Below, one piece after another: positions 1 to 8,218 of a stretch of 64,000 nucleotides of DNA. The notes under the pieces are model-generated. The model was not told the origin of the DNA. It did not search any database and was given only the letters and a program-made list of their open reading frames with translations. Position numbers and translations under genes: made by a program. Within the stretch, counting starts at the first letter, position 1. Every line of letters starts with the position of its first letter. Origin of the DNA: Bacteroidales bacterium (lineage in GTDB: Bacteria; Bacteroidota; Bacteroidia; Bacteroidales; UBA932); the NCBI GenBank assembly GCA_017428725.1, contig JAFRQH010000003.1:62001-126000 (forward strand), in the 5' to 3' direction.

Positions 1-2
1 AC

Positions 3-395
3 GAGAAGATGGCCGTCTTCTTCGCGGCCGGCGGACTGATCGCCGCCGGCGTGGACGAGGACATCAACGCGAAGGAACTCGAGCAGATCCTCGACAGCCT
101 GTCCGCGCTGACCATCTTCCCGCGGGCCTTCCTGGAGGACATCGCGGGGCAGGACGTCGGCAAGGTCTTCACCGAGACGAGCACGGCCATCCTGGAGTCG
201 GACCCCGGGATGCGGGTGCCGATGCTCCAGTATTTCATTGCGATCGCACTGGCGGACAGGGAGATCAGCCAGAAGGAGGTGTCCCTGGTCTACGACTACG
301 GCAAGAACCTGGGCTTCACGGAGAAGGAGATCTCCACCCATTTCGCCGCGATGATCCAGCGCGGGTTCGTCCCGGAGCTGGAAGCCATCAGCTAG
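3..395 (+). CDS. TerB-like domain protein, C-terminal part (runs off the window's left edge)
   Basis: The reading frame is open to the left edge, so this is probably the 3' part of a longer gene; the ATG at 9 is only the first methionine inside the window. The visible ~129 residues are mostly helical and acidic. The phrases 'AAGVDEDINAKEL' and 'ADREISQKE' resemble the paired acidic motifs ('DG.I...E') of TerB-like domains, found in tellurite-resistance and many unrelated bacterial proteins and thought to bind metal. No signal peptide or membrane segment is visible. The stop codon overlaps the stop of the converging glucosaminidase gene by four bases (392-395). The family call is tentative and no specific function can be given. 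Confidence 0.5.
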   Translation, partial: EKMAVFFAAGGLIAAGVDEDINAKELEQILDSLSALTIFPRAFLEDIAGQDVGKVFTETSTAILESDPGMRVPMLQYFIAIALADREISQKEVSLVYDYGKNLGFTEKEISTHFAAMIQRGFVPELEAIS

Positions 396-1345
396 AACTT
401 GAGTTTGCGCAGGATCACGGTGTCGCCGGGCTCCAGCGGGGCGCCGGCGCGGAAGATGTTGTAGAGTTCGAGCTTGCGGAGCTGCACGCCGAAGCGCTGG
501 GAGATCTCCCAAAGGGTCTCGCCTTCGTGGTCCACGACATAGCGGCCGATGCCGTAGGCGGCCTGGGGCTTCTTGCGGGCGATATAGACCACCGTGCCGG
601 GATCCAGGATCTCGTCCTTGTCCACGTCGTTGTAGAGCAGGATCTCGCGCGTGAACAGGTCGTACTCCTCCGCGATGGAGGAATAGCTCTCCCCCTCGAT
701 GGCGCGCACGAAGCGCACGCCGTTCTGCTCATAGACCGGGCGCACCAGTGAGAGGCTGACGGACTCCTTGTACCGCACGCCGCGCAGCGACTCCACGGGC
801 ACCTCCCGGGGCGTCTCCAGCTCTTTGGGAGTGGGCACCTCCACCACCACGTCGCGGTCGAAACGGTCCAGGTGGAAGTCCTCGATCAGGTCGATCAGCT
901 TGGTGGCATAGGCTGGGTCCGTGGCATAGCCGGCCCGGCGCAGGCCCCGCGCCCAGCCCTTGTAGTCGGTGGGCTCGAGTTCGAAGAGATCCTTATAACG
1001 GTCGCGCGCCCGCAGGAAATCGGAGTGCGCGCGGTAGGAATCCTCCACGCTGGCATAGACGCGGAAGCATTCCTGGACCTGCTCGTCGTCCTTGTAGAAC
1101 TTCTCGCCCCGCCAGTCGTTGTGGCACTTGATGCCGAAGTGGTTGTTGGCGTGGACGGCCAGCGGGGACAGGCCGGCGCCCGACTCCACGATGGCCTGGG
1201 CCAGCGTGATGCTGGCCGGCACGCCGGAGCGCTGCATCTCGCTGACGGCGAGGGCGGAATATTTCTCGATATAGTCCTGGCGGGGATTCTGCCCCGCGCA
1301 GAGCACGGACCACAGGAGCGTTACGAGGATCAATGGACGTTTCAT
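392..1345 (-). CDS. Secreted glucosaminidase with two C-terminal LysM domains
   Basis: A 317-residue exported peptidoglycan hydrolase. The first ~18 residues form a signal peptide (MKRPLILV start, hydrophobic core, then 'CAGQ'). Residues ~25-170 match the glucosaminidase (FlgJ/Bax-like) fold, including 'ITLAQAIVESGAG', whose Glu is the expected catalytic acid, and 'NNHFGIKC'. Two LysM peptidoglycan-binding modules follow, around residues 210-262 and 265-317 ('EGESYSSIAEEYDL', 'EGETLWEISQRFGV'). The start at 1345 was chosen because the signal peptide begins there and it lies 13 bases past the rnz stop; a longer frame upstream is only a shadow of rnz. It is last in the rpsA-rnz operon. Likely role: wall remodelling or cell separation in the periplasm. 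Confidence 0.88.
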   Translation of the reverse strand: MKRPLILVTLLWSVLCAGQNPRQDYIEKYSALAVSEMQRSGVPASITLAQAIVESGAGLSPLAVHANNHFGIKCHNDWRGEKFYKDDEQVQECFRVYASVEDSYRAHSDFLRARDRYKDLFELEPTDYKGWARGLRRAGYATDPAYATKLIDLIEDFHLDRFDRDVVVEVPTPKELETPREVPVESLRGVRYKESVSLSLVRPVYEQNGVRFVRAIEGESYSSIAEEYDLFTREILLYNDVDKDEILDPGTVVYIARKKPQAAYGIGRYVVDHEGETLWEISQRFGVQLRKLELYNIFRAGAPLEPGDTVILRKLKF

Positions 1346-1358
1346 CACCGCGAATATA

Positions 1359-2162
1359 CTAAATTTCGTAGACATCTCCATCCTGCGCGGCCACCGTCTG
1401 CGGGAAGACGTCCCGGCACTCCTGCAGCAGGGCCTCGAAATCCTTGATGCGGGAGGAGTAGTGGCCGATGACCAGCCGGCCCGCGCCGGCCTCGGCGGCG
1501 CAGCGGGCGGCCTGCTCCGAAGTGGAGTGCCAGCGCGCGGCGGCCTTGTCGGCCATCGCGCACGGGTACGTGGCCTCGTGGTAGAGCAGGTCCACCCCGC
1601 GCACCCACTCCGGCAGCTGAGCGAAGGGCGCCGTGTCGGAGCAGTAGGCGTAGGACTTCGCCCGTGCCTGGGGGTTCTCGCGCAGGCGCCGCTCCGTGAG
1701 TTTCTCATCGAAGCGGTAGCCGTAGCACTCGATCTTGTGGTGGAGCGGGAAGGCCGTGACGGTCACCCACTTGGAGTCGTGGATGAGCTGCGGCTCCCGG
1801 CAGTCCACCTGCCGGAAGACAAGCTCGTACGCCGCGTCGTCGGCGAAGAAACTGCGGTAGAAATTGAGCACGGACCCCAGGGCCTGCGGCCCGTAGACAT
1901 ACAGGGGTGCCGTGCGGCCGTACATCGCCATCGTGTTCAACAGCCCGAAGAGCCCGAACAGGTGGTCGCCGTGGATGTGGGAGATGAAGATGGCCTCGAC
2001 CTTGAGGAATGAGAGGTGGGCACGCCGCATCTGCTGCTGCGTGCCCTCCCCGCAATCCAACAGGAACAAGCGTCCGTGCACGGCCAGGGCCTGGGCGCTT
2101 GGATTCCTATCAGAAATGGGCATAGCCGAAGCTGTGCCCATTATCGTGAGTGTGAGGTTCAT
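1359..2162 (-). CDS. rnz: Ribonuclease Z (tRNA 3' processing endonuclease)
   Basis: A 267-residue metallo-beta-lactamase-fold nuclease that removes 3' trailers from tRNA precursors. The signature HxHxDH is present as 'SHIHGDH' (His62, His64, Asp66, His67), preceded by 'LLDCGEGTQQQMRR', the usual RNase Z phrase. Downstream metal ligands fit 'FPLHHKIECYGYRF', 'YHEATY' and 'IGHYSSR'. It is somewhat short for the family (about 300 residues). It starts eight bases after the rpsA stop, so it is translated from the rpsA transcript. Both tRNAs in this window lack an encoded CCA end, which makes 3' trimming by this enzyme relevant. Confidence 0.93.
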   Translation of the reverse strand: MNLTLTIMGTASAMPISDRNPSAQALAVHGRLFLLDCGEGTQQQMRRAHLSFLKVEAIFISHIHGDHLFGLFGLLNTMAMYGRTAPLYVYGPQALGSVLNFYRSFFADDAAYELVFRQVDCREPQLIHDSKWVTVTAFPLHHKIECYGYRFDEKLTERRLRENPQARAKSYAYCSDTAPFAQLPEWVRGVDLLYHEATYPCAMADKAAARWHSTSEQAARCAAEAGAGRLVIGHYSSRIKDFEALLQECRDVFPQTVAAQDGDVYEI

Positions 2163-2170
2163 CGGGTGGA

Positions 2171-4015
2171 TTACTCGCCTTTCTCGAGTCTCTCCTTGAG
2201 GGCTGCCAGGGCGTCGATGTCGCCGAGGGTCGCCTTCTCGATGTTGGAATTGACCTTCTTGACGGCCTTCTTGGTGTTCTCGGCCTCCGTGGCGGCGGCA
2301 CGCTCCCGGACCTCCTGGTAGGTACGCAGGTGGCTGAGGAGGATGCGGCGGGTGGAGCGGCGGAGCTCAACCACCTTGAAGGGCAGGGTCTCGCCGGCGA
2401 CGGCCTGCTTGCCGTCCTCCTTGACGAGCTCGCGGGTGAACGCGAAGCCCTCGGCCTCACCGTCCAGGGTGATGAAGGCGCCCTTGTCGGTGGTGCTGGC
2501 GATGGTACCCTCGAGCGTGGAACCGACCGGATACTTGGCCTCGATCTCGTCCCAAGGGTTCGGGATGAGCTGCTTGTGGCCCAGGCTCAACTTGTGGTTC
2601 TGCTCGTCGAAGTCGAGGATCTGGACGTCGATCACGTCGCCGGGAGCGACCACCTCGGACGGGTGCTTGATCTTGTTCCAGCTCAGGTCGCTGATGTGCA
2701 CGAGGCCCTCCACGCCGTCCTCCAGCTCGGCGAAGACGCCGAAGTTGGTGATGTTGCGGACCGTGGCCTTCTGCTTGCTGCCGACAGGGTATTTCTCGCG
2801 GATGGACTCCCAAGGGTTCGGGGTGAGCTGCTTCAGACCGAGGGAGATCTTGCGGGCCTCGCGGTCGATGGAGAGCACCTGGGCCTCCACCTCGTCGCCG
2901 ACCTTGAGGAACTCCTGGGCGGAGTGCAGTCTCGGGGACCAGGACATCTCGGACACGTGCACGAGACCCTCGACACCCGGCTCGATCTCGATGAAAGCGC
3001 CGTAGTCCTGGATCAGGATCACCTTGCCCTTGACCTTGTCGCCCTCCTTGAGGTTCTCGTCGAGATTGTCCCAAGGGTGCGGGGTGAGCTGCTTGAGACC
3101 CAGCGCGATGCGCTTCTGCTGCTCGTTGAAGTCGAGCACGACGACCTTGATCTTCTCATCCAGGGAGACGACCTCCTCGGGATGGTTGACGCGGCCCCAG
3201 GACAGATCGGTGATGTGGATCAGACCGTCCACGCCGCCGAGGTCGACGAACACGCCGTAGTTGGTGATGTTCTTGACCACGCCCTCGAGGACCTGGCCCT
3301 TCTCCAGCTTGCTGATGAGCTCGGCGCGCTTGGCTTCCTGCTCGGCCTCGAGGAGGGCCTTGTGGGAAACGACGACGTTGCGGAACTCCTGGTTGATCTT
3401 GACGATCTTGCAGTCGATGTTCTGGCCGACGAACTGGTCGTAGTCGCGGATCGGCTTGATGTCGATCTGGCTGCCCGGCAGGAAGGCCTCGATGCCGAAC
3501 ACGTCGACGATCATACCGCCCTTCGTGCGGGTCTTGACGAAGCCCTTGACGATCTCGTCGTTCTCGAAGGCATCGTTGACTCTATCCCAAGACTTGAGGG
3601 TGCGGGCCTTGCGGTGGGAGAGCACCAGCTGGCCTTTCTTGTCCTCTGCGGACTCGACGTAGACTTCCACCTTGTCGCCGACCTTGATGTCGGGATCGTA
3701 GCGGAACTCGGACACGGGGATGACGCCCTCGCTCTTGCCGCCGATGGTCACGACGACCTCGCGCTTGTTGACGGCAGTGACCTCGCCCTCGACCACTTCG
3801 TTCTCGACGACCTTGGAGAGGGTGGCGCCGTAAGCGTCCTCGATGGCCTTCTTGTCGGTGGCACCGTAGACGTCGCCGCCCTCGAAGGCATCCCAGTCAA
3901 AGTCCTCCGGAGCCACGGATGCGTTCATCCGCAGGCCGGAAGCCTTGGTTTCTTTTTGCTCTGCGGGGGCCACGGGAGCCTCCACGACAGGCACTTCATT
4001 CTTAATTTCTTCCAT
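2171..4015 (-). CDS. rpsA: 30S ribosomal protein S1
   Basis: A 614-residue S1 protein that helps the ribosome load mRNA. Six S1 RNA-binding domains can be counted, beginning near residues 75, 155, 240, 325, 412 and 500; the central ones carry the classical 'GVFVDLGGVDGLIH' and 'GVEGLVHVSEMSW' patterns. The first ~60 residues are an acidic, Pro/Ala-rich tail. The last domain is less conserved ('GEAEGFAFTREL'), which is common. It heads the rpsA-rnz-glucosaminidase operon. In Bacteroidota, where Shine-Dalgarno pairing is mostly absent, S1 is thought to matter in start selection on A/U-rich leaders; the leader here is AT-rich (4016-4050). Confidence 0.96.
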   Translation of the reverse strand: MEEIKNEVPVVEAPVAPAEQKETKASGLRMNASVAPEDFDWDAFEGGDVYGATDKKAIEDAYGATLSKVVENEVVEGEVTAVNKREVVVTIGGKSEGVIPVSEFRYDPDIKVGDKVEVYVESAEDKKGQLVLSHRKARTLKSWDRVNDAFENDEIVKGFVKTRTKGGMIVDVFGIEAFLPGSQIDIKPIRDYDQFVGQNIDCKIVKINQEFRNVVVSHKALLEAEQEAKRAELISKLEKGQVLEGVVKNITNYGVFVDLGGVDGLIHITDLSWGRVNHPEEVVSLDEKIKVVVLDFNEQQKRIALGLKQLTPHPWDNLDENLKEGDKVKGKVILIQDYGAFIEIEPGVEGLVHVSEMSWSPRLHSAQEFLKVGDEVEAQVLSIDREARKISLGLKQLTPNPWESIREKYPVGSKQKATVRNITNFGVFAELEDGVEGLVHISDLSWNKIKHPSEVVAPGDVIDVQILDFDEQNHKLSLGHKQLIPNPWDEIEAKYPVGSTLEGTIASTTDKGAFITLDGEAEGFAFTRELVKEDGKQAVAGETLPFKVVELRRSTRRILLSHLRTYQEVRERAAATEAENTKKAVKKVNSNIEKATLGDIDALAALKERLEKGE

Positions 4016-4121
4016 TTGTGTAAATTAAAAACAAACTAGTAGTTAAACTTTATGTTCTGTACCCGCCGGACCAGGTCCGGATTTCGGGCGCGCAAAGTTA
4101 GCAAATTATTCTGATTTTCAC

Positions 4122-4129
4122 TACCTTTG
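4122..4129 (+). promoter_or_regulatory. -7 element (TAnnTTTG) for recR
   Basis: The octamer TACCTTTG matches the Bacteroidota -7 consensus. It ends 19 bases before the ATG at 4149. No clear TTTG lies at the expected -33 spacing, so strength is uncertain. Confidence 0.55.
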
Positions 4130-4148
4130 TCTACCTGATTTGCAAAAA

Positions 4149-4820
4149 ATGTATTCCAACGAGAAATATCCGTCCCAGATCCTGCGCGAGGCCGTCGAGG
4201 CCATCGGCTCGCTGCCGGGCGTGGGCGCGCGCAGCGCCCTGCGCCTGGCGCTGCACCTGCTGGGACAGCCCGCCGAGAACGTCCACCATTTCACGGCCGC
4301 GGTCAACCGCCTCGCGGACGAGGTCCACTACTGCCGCAACTGCCAGATGATCGCCGACGCGGACATCTGCTCGATCTGTGCCGACCGCACGCGCGACGCG
4401 CGCACGATATGCGTAGTGGAGAGCGTGCGCGACGTGATGAGCATCGAGGCCACGGGGCAGTACCGCGGCGTGTACCACGTCCTGGGCGGGATCATCTCCC
4501 CCATCGACGGCGTGGGGCCCTCCGACATCAAGGTCCGGGAACTCGTGGAGCGCATCGACCGGATGCACGCGGAAGACGCCGCCACGGAGGACCTGCCCGG
4601 CGGGAGCGACCTCAACCCGGGCGGCATCGAAATCATTCTTGCATTGAGTGGCGACGTGGAAGGAGAGACGACCTCTCTGTATATCTACCGGCAGATCGAG
4701 CACAAGGGCGTGAAGGTGTCGACGCTCGCCCGCGGCCTGGGCTTCGGCGACGACCTCGAGTACGCCGACTCCCTCACCCTGGGCCGCTCCCTGCTCGCGC
4801 GGCAGCCCTTCCGACCCTAG
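4149..4820 (+). CDS. recR: Recombination mediator protein RecR
   Basis: A 223-residue RecR. An N-terminal helix-hairpin-helix ('IGSLPGVGARSALRLA'), a four-cysteine zinc finger ('CRNC' ... 'CSIC'), a Toprim domain ('ICVVESVRDVMSIE', 'YHVLGG') and the C-terminal Walker-B-like 'LARGLGFGDDLEYAD' appear in the normal order. RecR forms a ring that, with RecO, loads RecA onto single-stranded gaps. A TTG nine bases upstream could also start translation, but ATG 4149 gives the normal N-terminus ('MYSNEKYPS') and sits well relative to the -7 box. The stop is one base away from the converging corA stop. Confidence 0.94.
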   Translation: MYSNEKYPSQILREAVEAIGSLPGVGARSALRLALHLLGQPAENVHHFTAAVNRLADEVHYCRNCQMIADADICSICADRTRDARTICVVESVRDVMSIEATGQYRGVYHVLGGIISPIDGVGPSDIKVRELVERIDRMHAEDAATEDLPGGSDLNPGGIEIILALSGDVEGETTSLYIYRQIEHKGVKVSTLARGLGFGDDLEYADSLTLGRSLLARQPFRP

Positions 4821-4821
4821 G

Positions 4822-5775
4822 TCAGAGCATTTTCTTGCGGCGGACGATGATCCAGATGCTGACGGCCAGCACGGCCATCAGGATGAAGATCACCAGCCAG
4901 GCCCACCATTTCTCCGCGAAGGGCAGCGTCACGTTCATCCCGTAGAAACTGGCCACGAGCGTGGCAGGCATCAACAGCAACGACACGAAGGTGAAGATCT
5001 TCATGATGTTGTTCTGGTCGAGGTTGATGATGCCCAGGACCGTGTCCTGCAGATACTCCAGACGCTCGAAGGTGAAGTTGGTGTGGTTGATCAGGGAGGC
5101 GATGTCCTGCAGGATGATGTTCAGGTCCCCGCGCAGCTCCGGGTCCCGGGGACCGCGCTTGCTCTTGAGGATGTTGGAGATGAGACGCTGCTTGTCCACG
5201 ATGTTCTCGCGGACGACCATCGCATTCTCCTGCAACTGGTTGATATCCAGGAGGAACTCCTCATTGACATCTTCCTTCTGGTTGATGCGCTTGCTGAACT
5301 GCGAGACGTCTTTGGAGATCAGCTCCACGATGTCGGCGTCGAGGTCCACGCGCTTGTCCATGATCTCCACGAAGGTGGTGAAGCCGTCCGGGAACTGCTC
5401 CGGCAGGGCCTGGATCTTGAGCTGGAGGGTGTCCAGGGACCGCAGCGGAATCTCGCGCACGGTCGTAAGGATCCCTTCGGACAGGATGAAGGACACGGGA
5501 TCCATCAGCATCTCGTCGTCGGCGGGGGAAAGGAAATTGGTGTTGGCGAAGATGACGCCGTCCTCTTCGTAGAAACGGGAGGAGCTCTCGATCTCCTCCG
5601 CTTCGGCCCGGCTCTGGATCTCCGTGCCGAGGAACGTCTCAACGGCCCTCTTCTGCTCTCCTGTGGGTTGCAGGAGGTCTATCCAGAGGACATTTTCTTT
5701 GCCGATAGCAGCAAACTCCGTTTCGGACTGGCAGACGGAAATACCACCGTCTCGTCTGTAGAAAATCTTGATCAT
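4822..5775 (-). CDS. corA: CorA family magnesium/cobalt transporter
   Basis: A 317-residue CorA channel. The long cytoplasmic N-terminal domain (to ~residue 255) ends in the stalk helix; two transmembrane helices follow (about 262-282 and 291-311). The pore signature GMN is at residues 279-281 ('SFYGMNVTLPF'), and the C-terminus is the usual basic 'RRKKML'. The protein takes up Mg2+ across the inner membrane as a pentamer. It is transcribed divergently from a putative Mn exporter gene (5931), so the shared intergenic region 5776-5930 controls two divalent-cation transporters. No M-box riboswitch was recognised in the ~80-base leader. Confidence 0.94.
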   Translation of the reverse strand: MIKIFYRRDGGISVCQSETEFAAIGKENVLWIDLLQPTGEQKRAVETFLGTEIQSRAEAEEIESSSRFYEEDGVIFANTNFLSPADDEMLMDPVSFILSEGILTTVREIPLRSLDTLQLKIQALPEQFPDGFTTFVEIMDKRVDLDADIVELISKDVSQFSKRINQKEDVNEEFLLDINQLQENAMVVRENIVDKQRLISNILKSKRGPRDPELRGDLNIILQDIASLINHTNFTFERLEYLQDTVLGIINLDQNNIMKIFTFVSLLLMPATLVASFYGMNVTLPFAEKWWAWLVIFILMAVLAVSIWIIVRRKKML

Positions 5776-5861
5776 CGCTTCCTTCCTTGGTTGGTCCCGG
5801 CACTCTTGTCGGAAGGGGGTTAAACTTACGGGATAGCTGACATTACGGAGAAGTCAGCCCG

Positions 5862-5869
5862 CAAAAGTA
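5862..5869 (-). promoter_or_regulatory. -7 element (TAnnTTTG) for corA
   Basis: On the minus strand this reads TACTTTTG, matching the Bacteroidota -7 consensus, and would give corA a leader of about 80 bases. No good -33 partner was seen. Confidence 0.45.
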
Positions 5870-5879
5870 GAAATAATAA

Positions 5880-5910
5880 TTGAAAAAGTCGCGCTTTGTC
5901 CGTACTTTTG
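5880..5910 (+). promoter_or_regulatory. Promoter for the mntP-like gene (TTG-N20-TACTTTTG)
   Basis: TTG at 5880-5882 and TACTTTTG at 5903-5910 are separated by 20 bases, the preferred Bacteroidota spacing. The ATG follows 20 bases later. Confidence 0.65.
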
Positions 5911-5930
5911 TGCGCGTTTTTGCAAAGAAA

Positions 5931-6479
5931 ATGAACATTTTGGAGTCCATCCTGATCGCGGCGTCGCTGTGTGCGGACTGCCTGGCCGTCTCGCTCTGTT
6001 CGGGCGTGACGCTGCGCAGCGTGCGCTGGCGCCCCGTGCTGGGCGTCGCGCTCGCCTTCGCGGTGATCCAGGCCGGGTTGCTCGCGGCCGGCTGGGCCTT
6101 CGGCTCGCTGTTCGTGGGACTGGTGGAGCGCATCTCGCACTGGATCGGATTCCTGCTGCTGCTCTATGTGGGCGGCTCGATGCTGCTCGAGGGCGTCCGG
6201 GGCGAGGAGGAAGTGCGCGATCTCAACGGCTGGCGCAACGTCCTGGTGGGCGGCGTGGCCACGAGCATCGACGCGCTGGCCGTGGGCGTGGCGCAGTCGA
6301 TGGAGGACGTGTCCTTCGCCGGCTTCCTGCCGCTGCTGGTATCCGTCTTCGTGATCACGGCCCTGTCCGTGGTCGCCGGCCTGCGCGGCGGCAGCGCCAT
6401 CGGCGCGCGCCTGGGCCGCTGGGCCGAGATCGCCGGCGGGCTCGTCCTGATCGGCATCGGCGTGTCGATCCTGTTCTGA
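5931..6479 (+). CDS. mntP: Putative manganese efflux pump, MntP family
   Basis: A 182-residue, almost entirely hydrophobic protein with six predicted transmembrane segments arranged as two related halves. Each half carries a conserved acidic motif: 'AASLCADCLAVSLCSG' near residue 10 and 'ATSIDALAVGVAQS' near residue 108, the pattern of MntP exporters. It probably pumps Mn2+ out of the cytoplasm. The start at 5931 is preferred over a TTG at 5880, because it lies after the promoter and gives the normal MntP length of about 185. Convergent with fba, and separated from it by a strong bidirectional terminator. Confidence 0.85.
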   Translation: MNILESILIAASLCADCLAVSLCSGVTLRSVRWRPVLGVALAFAVIQAGLLAAGWAFGSLFVGLVERISHWIGFLLLLYVGGSMLLEGVRGEEEVRDLNGWRNVLVGGVATSIDALAVGVAQSMEDVSFAGFLPLLVSVFVITALSVVAGLRGGSAIGARLGRWAEIAGGLVLIGIGVSILF

Positions 6480-6516
6480 CGCGTTTCCGCAAACTGCTTA
6501 CTGATTGGATATTACA

Positions 6517-6550
6517 GATTTGCCCCGGGGCGTTTTCCCCGGGGCAAATC
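6517..6550. terminator. Bidirectional terminator between mntP and fba
   Basis: A perfect 14-bp inverted repeat (6517-6530 and 6537-6550, 'GATTTGCCCCGGGG' arm) around a six-base loop. It lies between two converging genes and can serve both. Confidence 0.85.
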
Positions 6551-6569
6551 ATAAGTGTCCGTGAAGAGC

Positions 6570-7574
6570 CTAGCGGGCCTTGCCGTTGGAGCCGAGCACG
6601 TTGACGATCTTGTGGATGTACATCTTCTTCATCTCCTCGCGGGCCGGCTTGAGGTACTGGCGCGGGTCGAAGTGTGCAGGGTACTCGTTGAAGTGCTTGC
6701 GCACGGCGGCGGTCATAGCCAGACGGCTGTCGGAGTCGATGTTGATCTTGCAGACGGCGCTCTTGGCGGCCTTGCGGAGCTGCTCCTCGGGGATACCGAC
6801 GGCATCGGGGAGCTTGCCGCCATTGGCGTTGATGATGTCAACGTACTCCTGCGGGACGGAGGAGGAGCCGTGGAGGACGATCGGGAAGCCCGGGAGCTTC
6901 TTCTCGATGGCCTTCAGCACGTCGAAGGCGAGGGGCGGCGGGACCAGACGGCCGGTCTTGGGGTCGCGGGTGCACTGCTCCGGGGTGAACTTGTATGCGC
7001 CATGGGAGGTGCCGATGGAGATGGCGAGGGAGTCGCACTTGGTCTTCTTGACGAAGTCGATGACCTCCTCGGGCTTGGTGTAGTGGGAGACCTCGGAGGA
7101 GACCTCGTCCTCGACACCGGCGAGCACGCCGAGTTCGGCCTCGACGGTCACGTCATATTTGTGCGCATAGTTGACGACCTTGCGGGTCAGCTTGACATTC
7201 TCTTCGTAAGGGAGGGAGGAGGCGTCGATCATTACGGAGGAGAAACCGAAGTCCACGCAGCTCTTGCAGAGCTCGTAGCTGTCGCCGTGGTCCAGGTGGA
7301 GGACGATCTGGGGCTTCTTCCAGCCCAGTTCCTTGGCGTACTCGACAGCGCCCTGGGCCATGTAGCGGAGCAGGGTCTGGTTGGCGTAGTTGCGGGCGCC
7401 CTTGGAGACCTGCAGGATGACCGGGGACTTGGTCTCGGCCGAGGCCTGGATGATGGCCTGGAGCTGCTCCATATTGTTGAAGTTGAACGCAGGGATGGCA
7501 TAGCCGCCCTTGACAGCCTTCGCGAACATCTCACGGGTGTTCACAAGGCCAAGATCTTTGAATGAAACCTTCAT
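6570..7574 (-). CDS. fba: Class II fructose-bisphosphate aldolase
   Basis: A 334-residue zinc-dependent aldolase interconverting fructose 1,6-bisphosphate with dihydroxyacetone phosphate and glyceraldehyde 3-phosphate. The core 'VLHLDHGDSYE' holds the catalytic Asp95 and zinc-binding His96; 'EAELGVLAGVED' and 'SIGTSHGAYKF' supply further metal and substrate contacts, and 'IVLHGSSSVP' a further zinc His. Single-gene unit, divergent from gmk. The -7 boxes of the two genes lie only two bases apart. Confidence 0.96.
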   Translation of the reverse strand: MKVSFKDLGLVNTREMFAKAVKGGYAIPAFNFNNMEQLQAIIQASAETKSPVILQVSKGARNYANQTLLRYMAQGAVEYAKELGWKKPQIVLHLDHGDSYELCKSCVDFGFSSVMIDASSLPYEENVKLTRKVVNYAHKYDVTVEAELGVLAGVEDEVSSEVSHYTKPEEVIDFVKKTKCDSLAISIGTSHGAYKFTPEQCTRDPKTGRLVPPPLAFDVLKAIEKKLPGFPIVLHGSSSVPQEYVDIINANGGKLPDAVGIPEEQLRKAAKSAVCKINIDSDSRLAMTAAVRKHFNEYPAHFDPRQYLKPAREEMKKMYIHKIVNVLGSNGKAR

Positions 7575-7614
7575 AAAATGGGTATGATTTGTTACTAACG
7601 TTCTCGAAAGTGTG

Positions 7615-7622
7615 CAAAATTA
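7615..7622 (-). promoter_or_regulatory. -7 element for fba
   Basis: Reads TAATTTTG on the minus strand, giving a leader of about 35 bases. It is two bases from the opposing gmk -7 box. Confidence 0.5.
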
Positions 7623-7624
7623 GT

Positions 7625-7632
7625 TATTTTTG
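7625..7632 (+). promoter_or_regulatory. -7 element for gmk
   Basis: TATTTTTG matches TAnnTTTG and ends 16 bases before the gmk ATG. The region is AT-rich and no clear -33 is visible. Confidence 0.45.
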
Positions 7633-7648
7633 TGGAAAACACCACATA

Positions 7649-8218
7649 ATGTCAGGTAAAGTATTCATCTTTTCTGCGCCGTCCGGTGCCGGCAAAAGCA
7701 CCGTGGTGAACCACCTCCTGGAGATCCACCCCGAATTCGAATTCTCCGTCTCGGCCACCTCCCGCGCCCCGCGCGGCCAGGAGCAGGACGGCGTGGAATA
7801 TTATTTCATCGACGCGGACCGCTTCCGGGAGTTGATCGCGGAAGATGCCTTCATCGAATATGAGGAGGTCTACGAAGACCGTTTCTACGGCACGCTCAAG
7901 AGCGAGGTGGACCGGATCTGGGCCAAGGGCCACGTCATCATCTTCGACGTGGACGTCAAGGGCGGGGTCAGCCTCAAGCGGTATTTCGGCGACACGGCCC
8001 GCTCCGTGCTCATCGTCCCGCCGAGCCTCGAGGTGCTGGAGAAGCGCCTGCGCGGCCGCGGCACCGACAGCGAGGAAGCCATCTGCGAGCGGCTCGCCAA
8101 GGCCGCCTGGGAGTTGGAATTCGCTTCCGGCAAGTTCGACGTAGAGCTGGTCAACGACAAGTTGGAGGACACCTTCGCCCAAGCGGAGGCCATCGTGGAC
8201 GCCTTCCTATGCGGATAG
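7649..8218 (+). CDS. gmk: Guanylate kinase
   Basis: A 189-residue guanylate kinase phosphorylating GMP to GDP. The P-loop is 'SAPSGAGKST' (residues 9-18), followed by the GMP-binding region ('SVSATSRAPRGQEQDGVEYYF') and 'DVDVKGG'. ATG 7649 was chosen over an upstream TTG because the family starts a few residues before the P-loop. The end overlaps the nadD start by ten bases, so the two are translationally coupled. GMP comes from guaB/guaA, which lie about 46 kb away in this window. Confidence 0.96.
   Translation: MSGKVFIFSAPSGAGKSTVVNHLLEIHPEFEFSVSATSRAPRGQEQDGVEYYFIDADRFRELIAEDAFIEYEEVYEDRFYGTLKSEVDRIWAKGHVIIFDVDVKGGVSLKRYFGDTARSVLIVPPSLEVLEKRLRGRGTDSEEAICERLAKAAWELEFASGKFDVELVNDKLEDTFAQAEAIVDAFLCG

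Noticed and set aside
4140..4148. TTG start for recR three codons upstream
   Set aside because: The ATG at 4149 gives the family's normal N-terminus and fits the distance to the -7 box.
5776..5861. M-box magnesium riboswitch in the corA leader
   Set aside because: The leader is too short and lacks the conserved M-box pattern.
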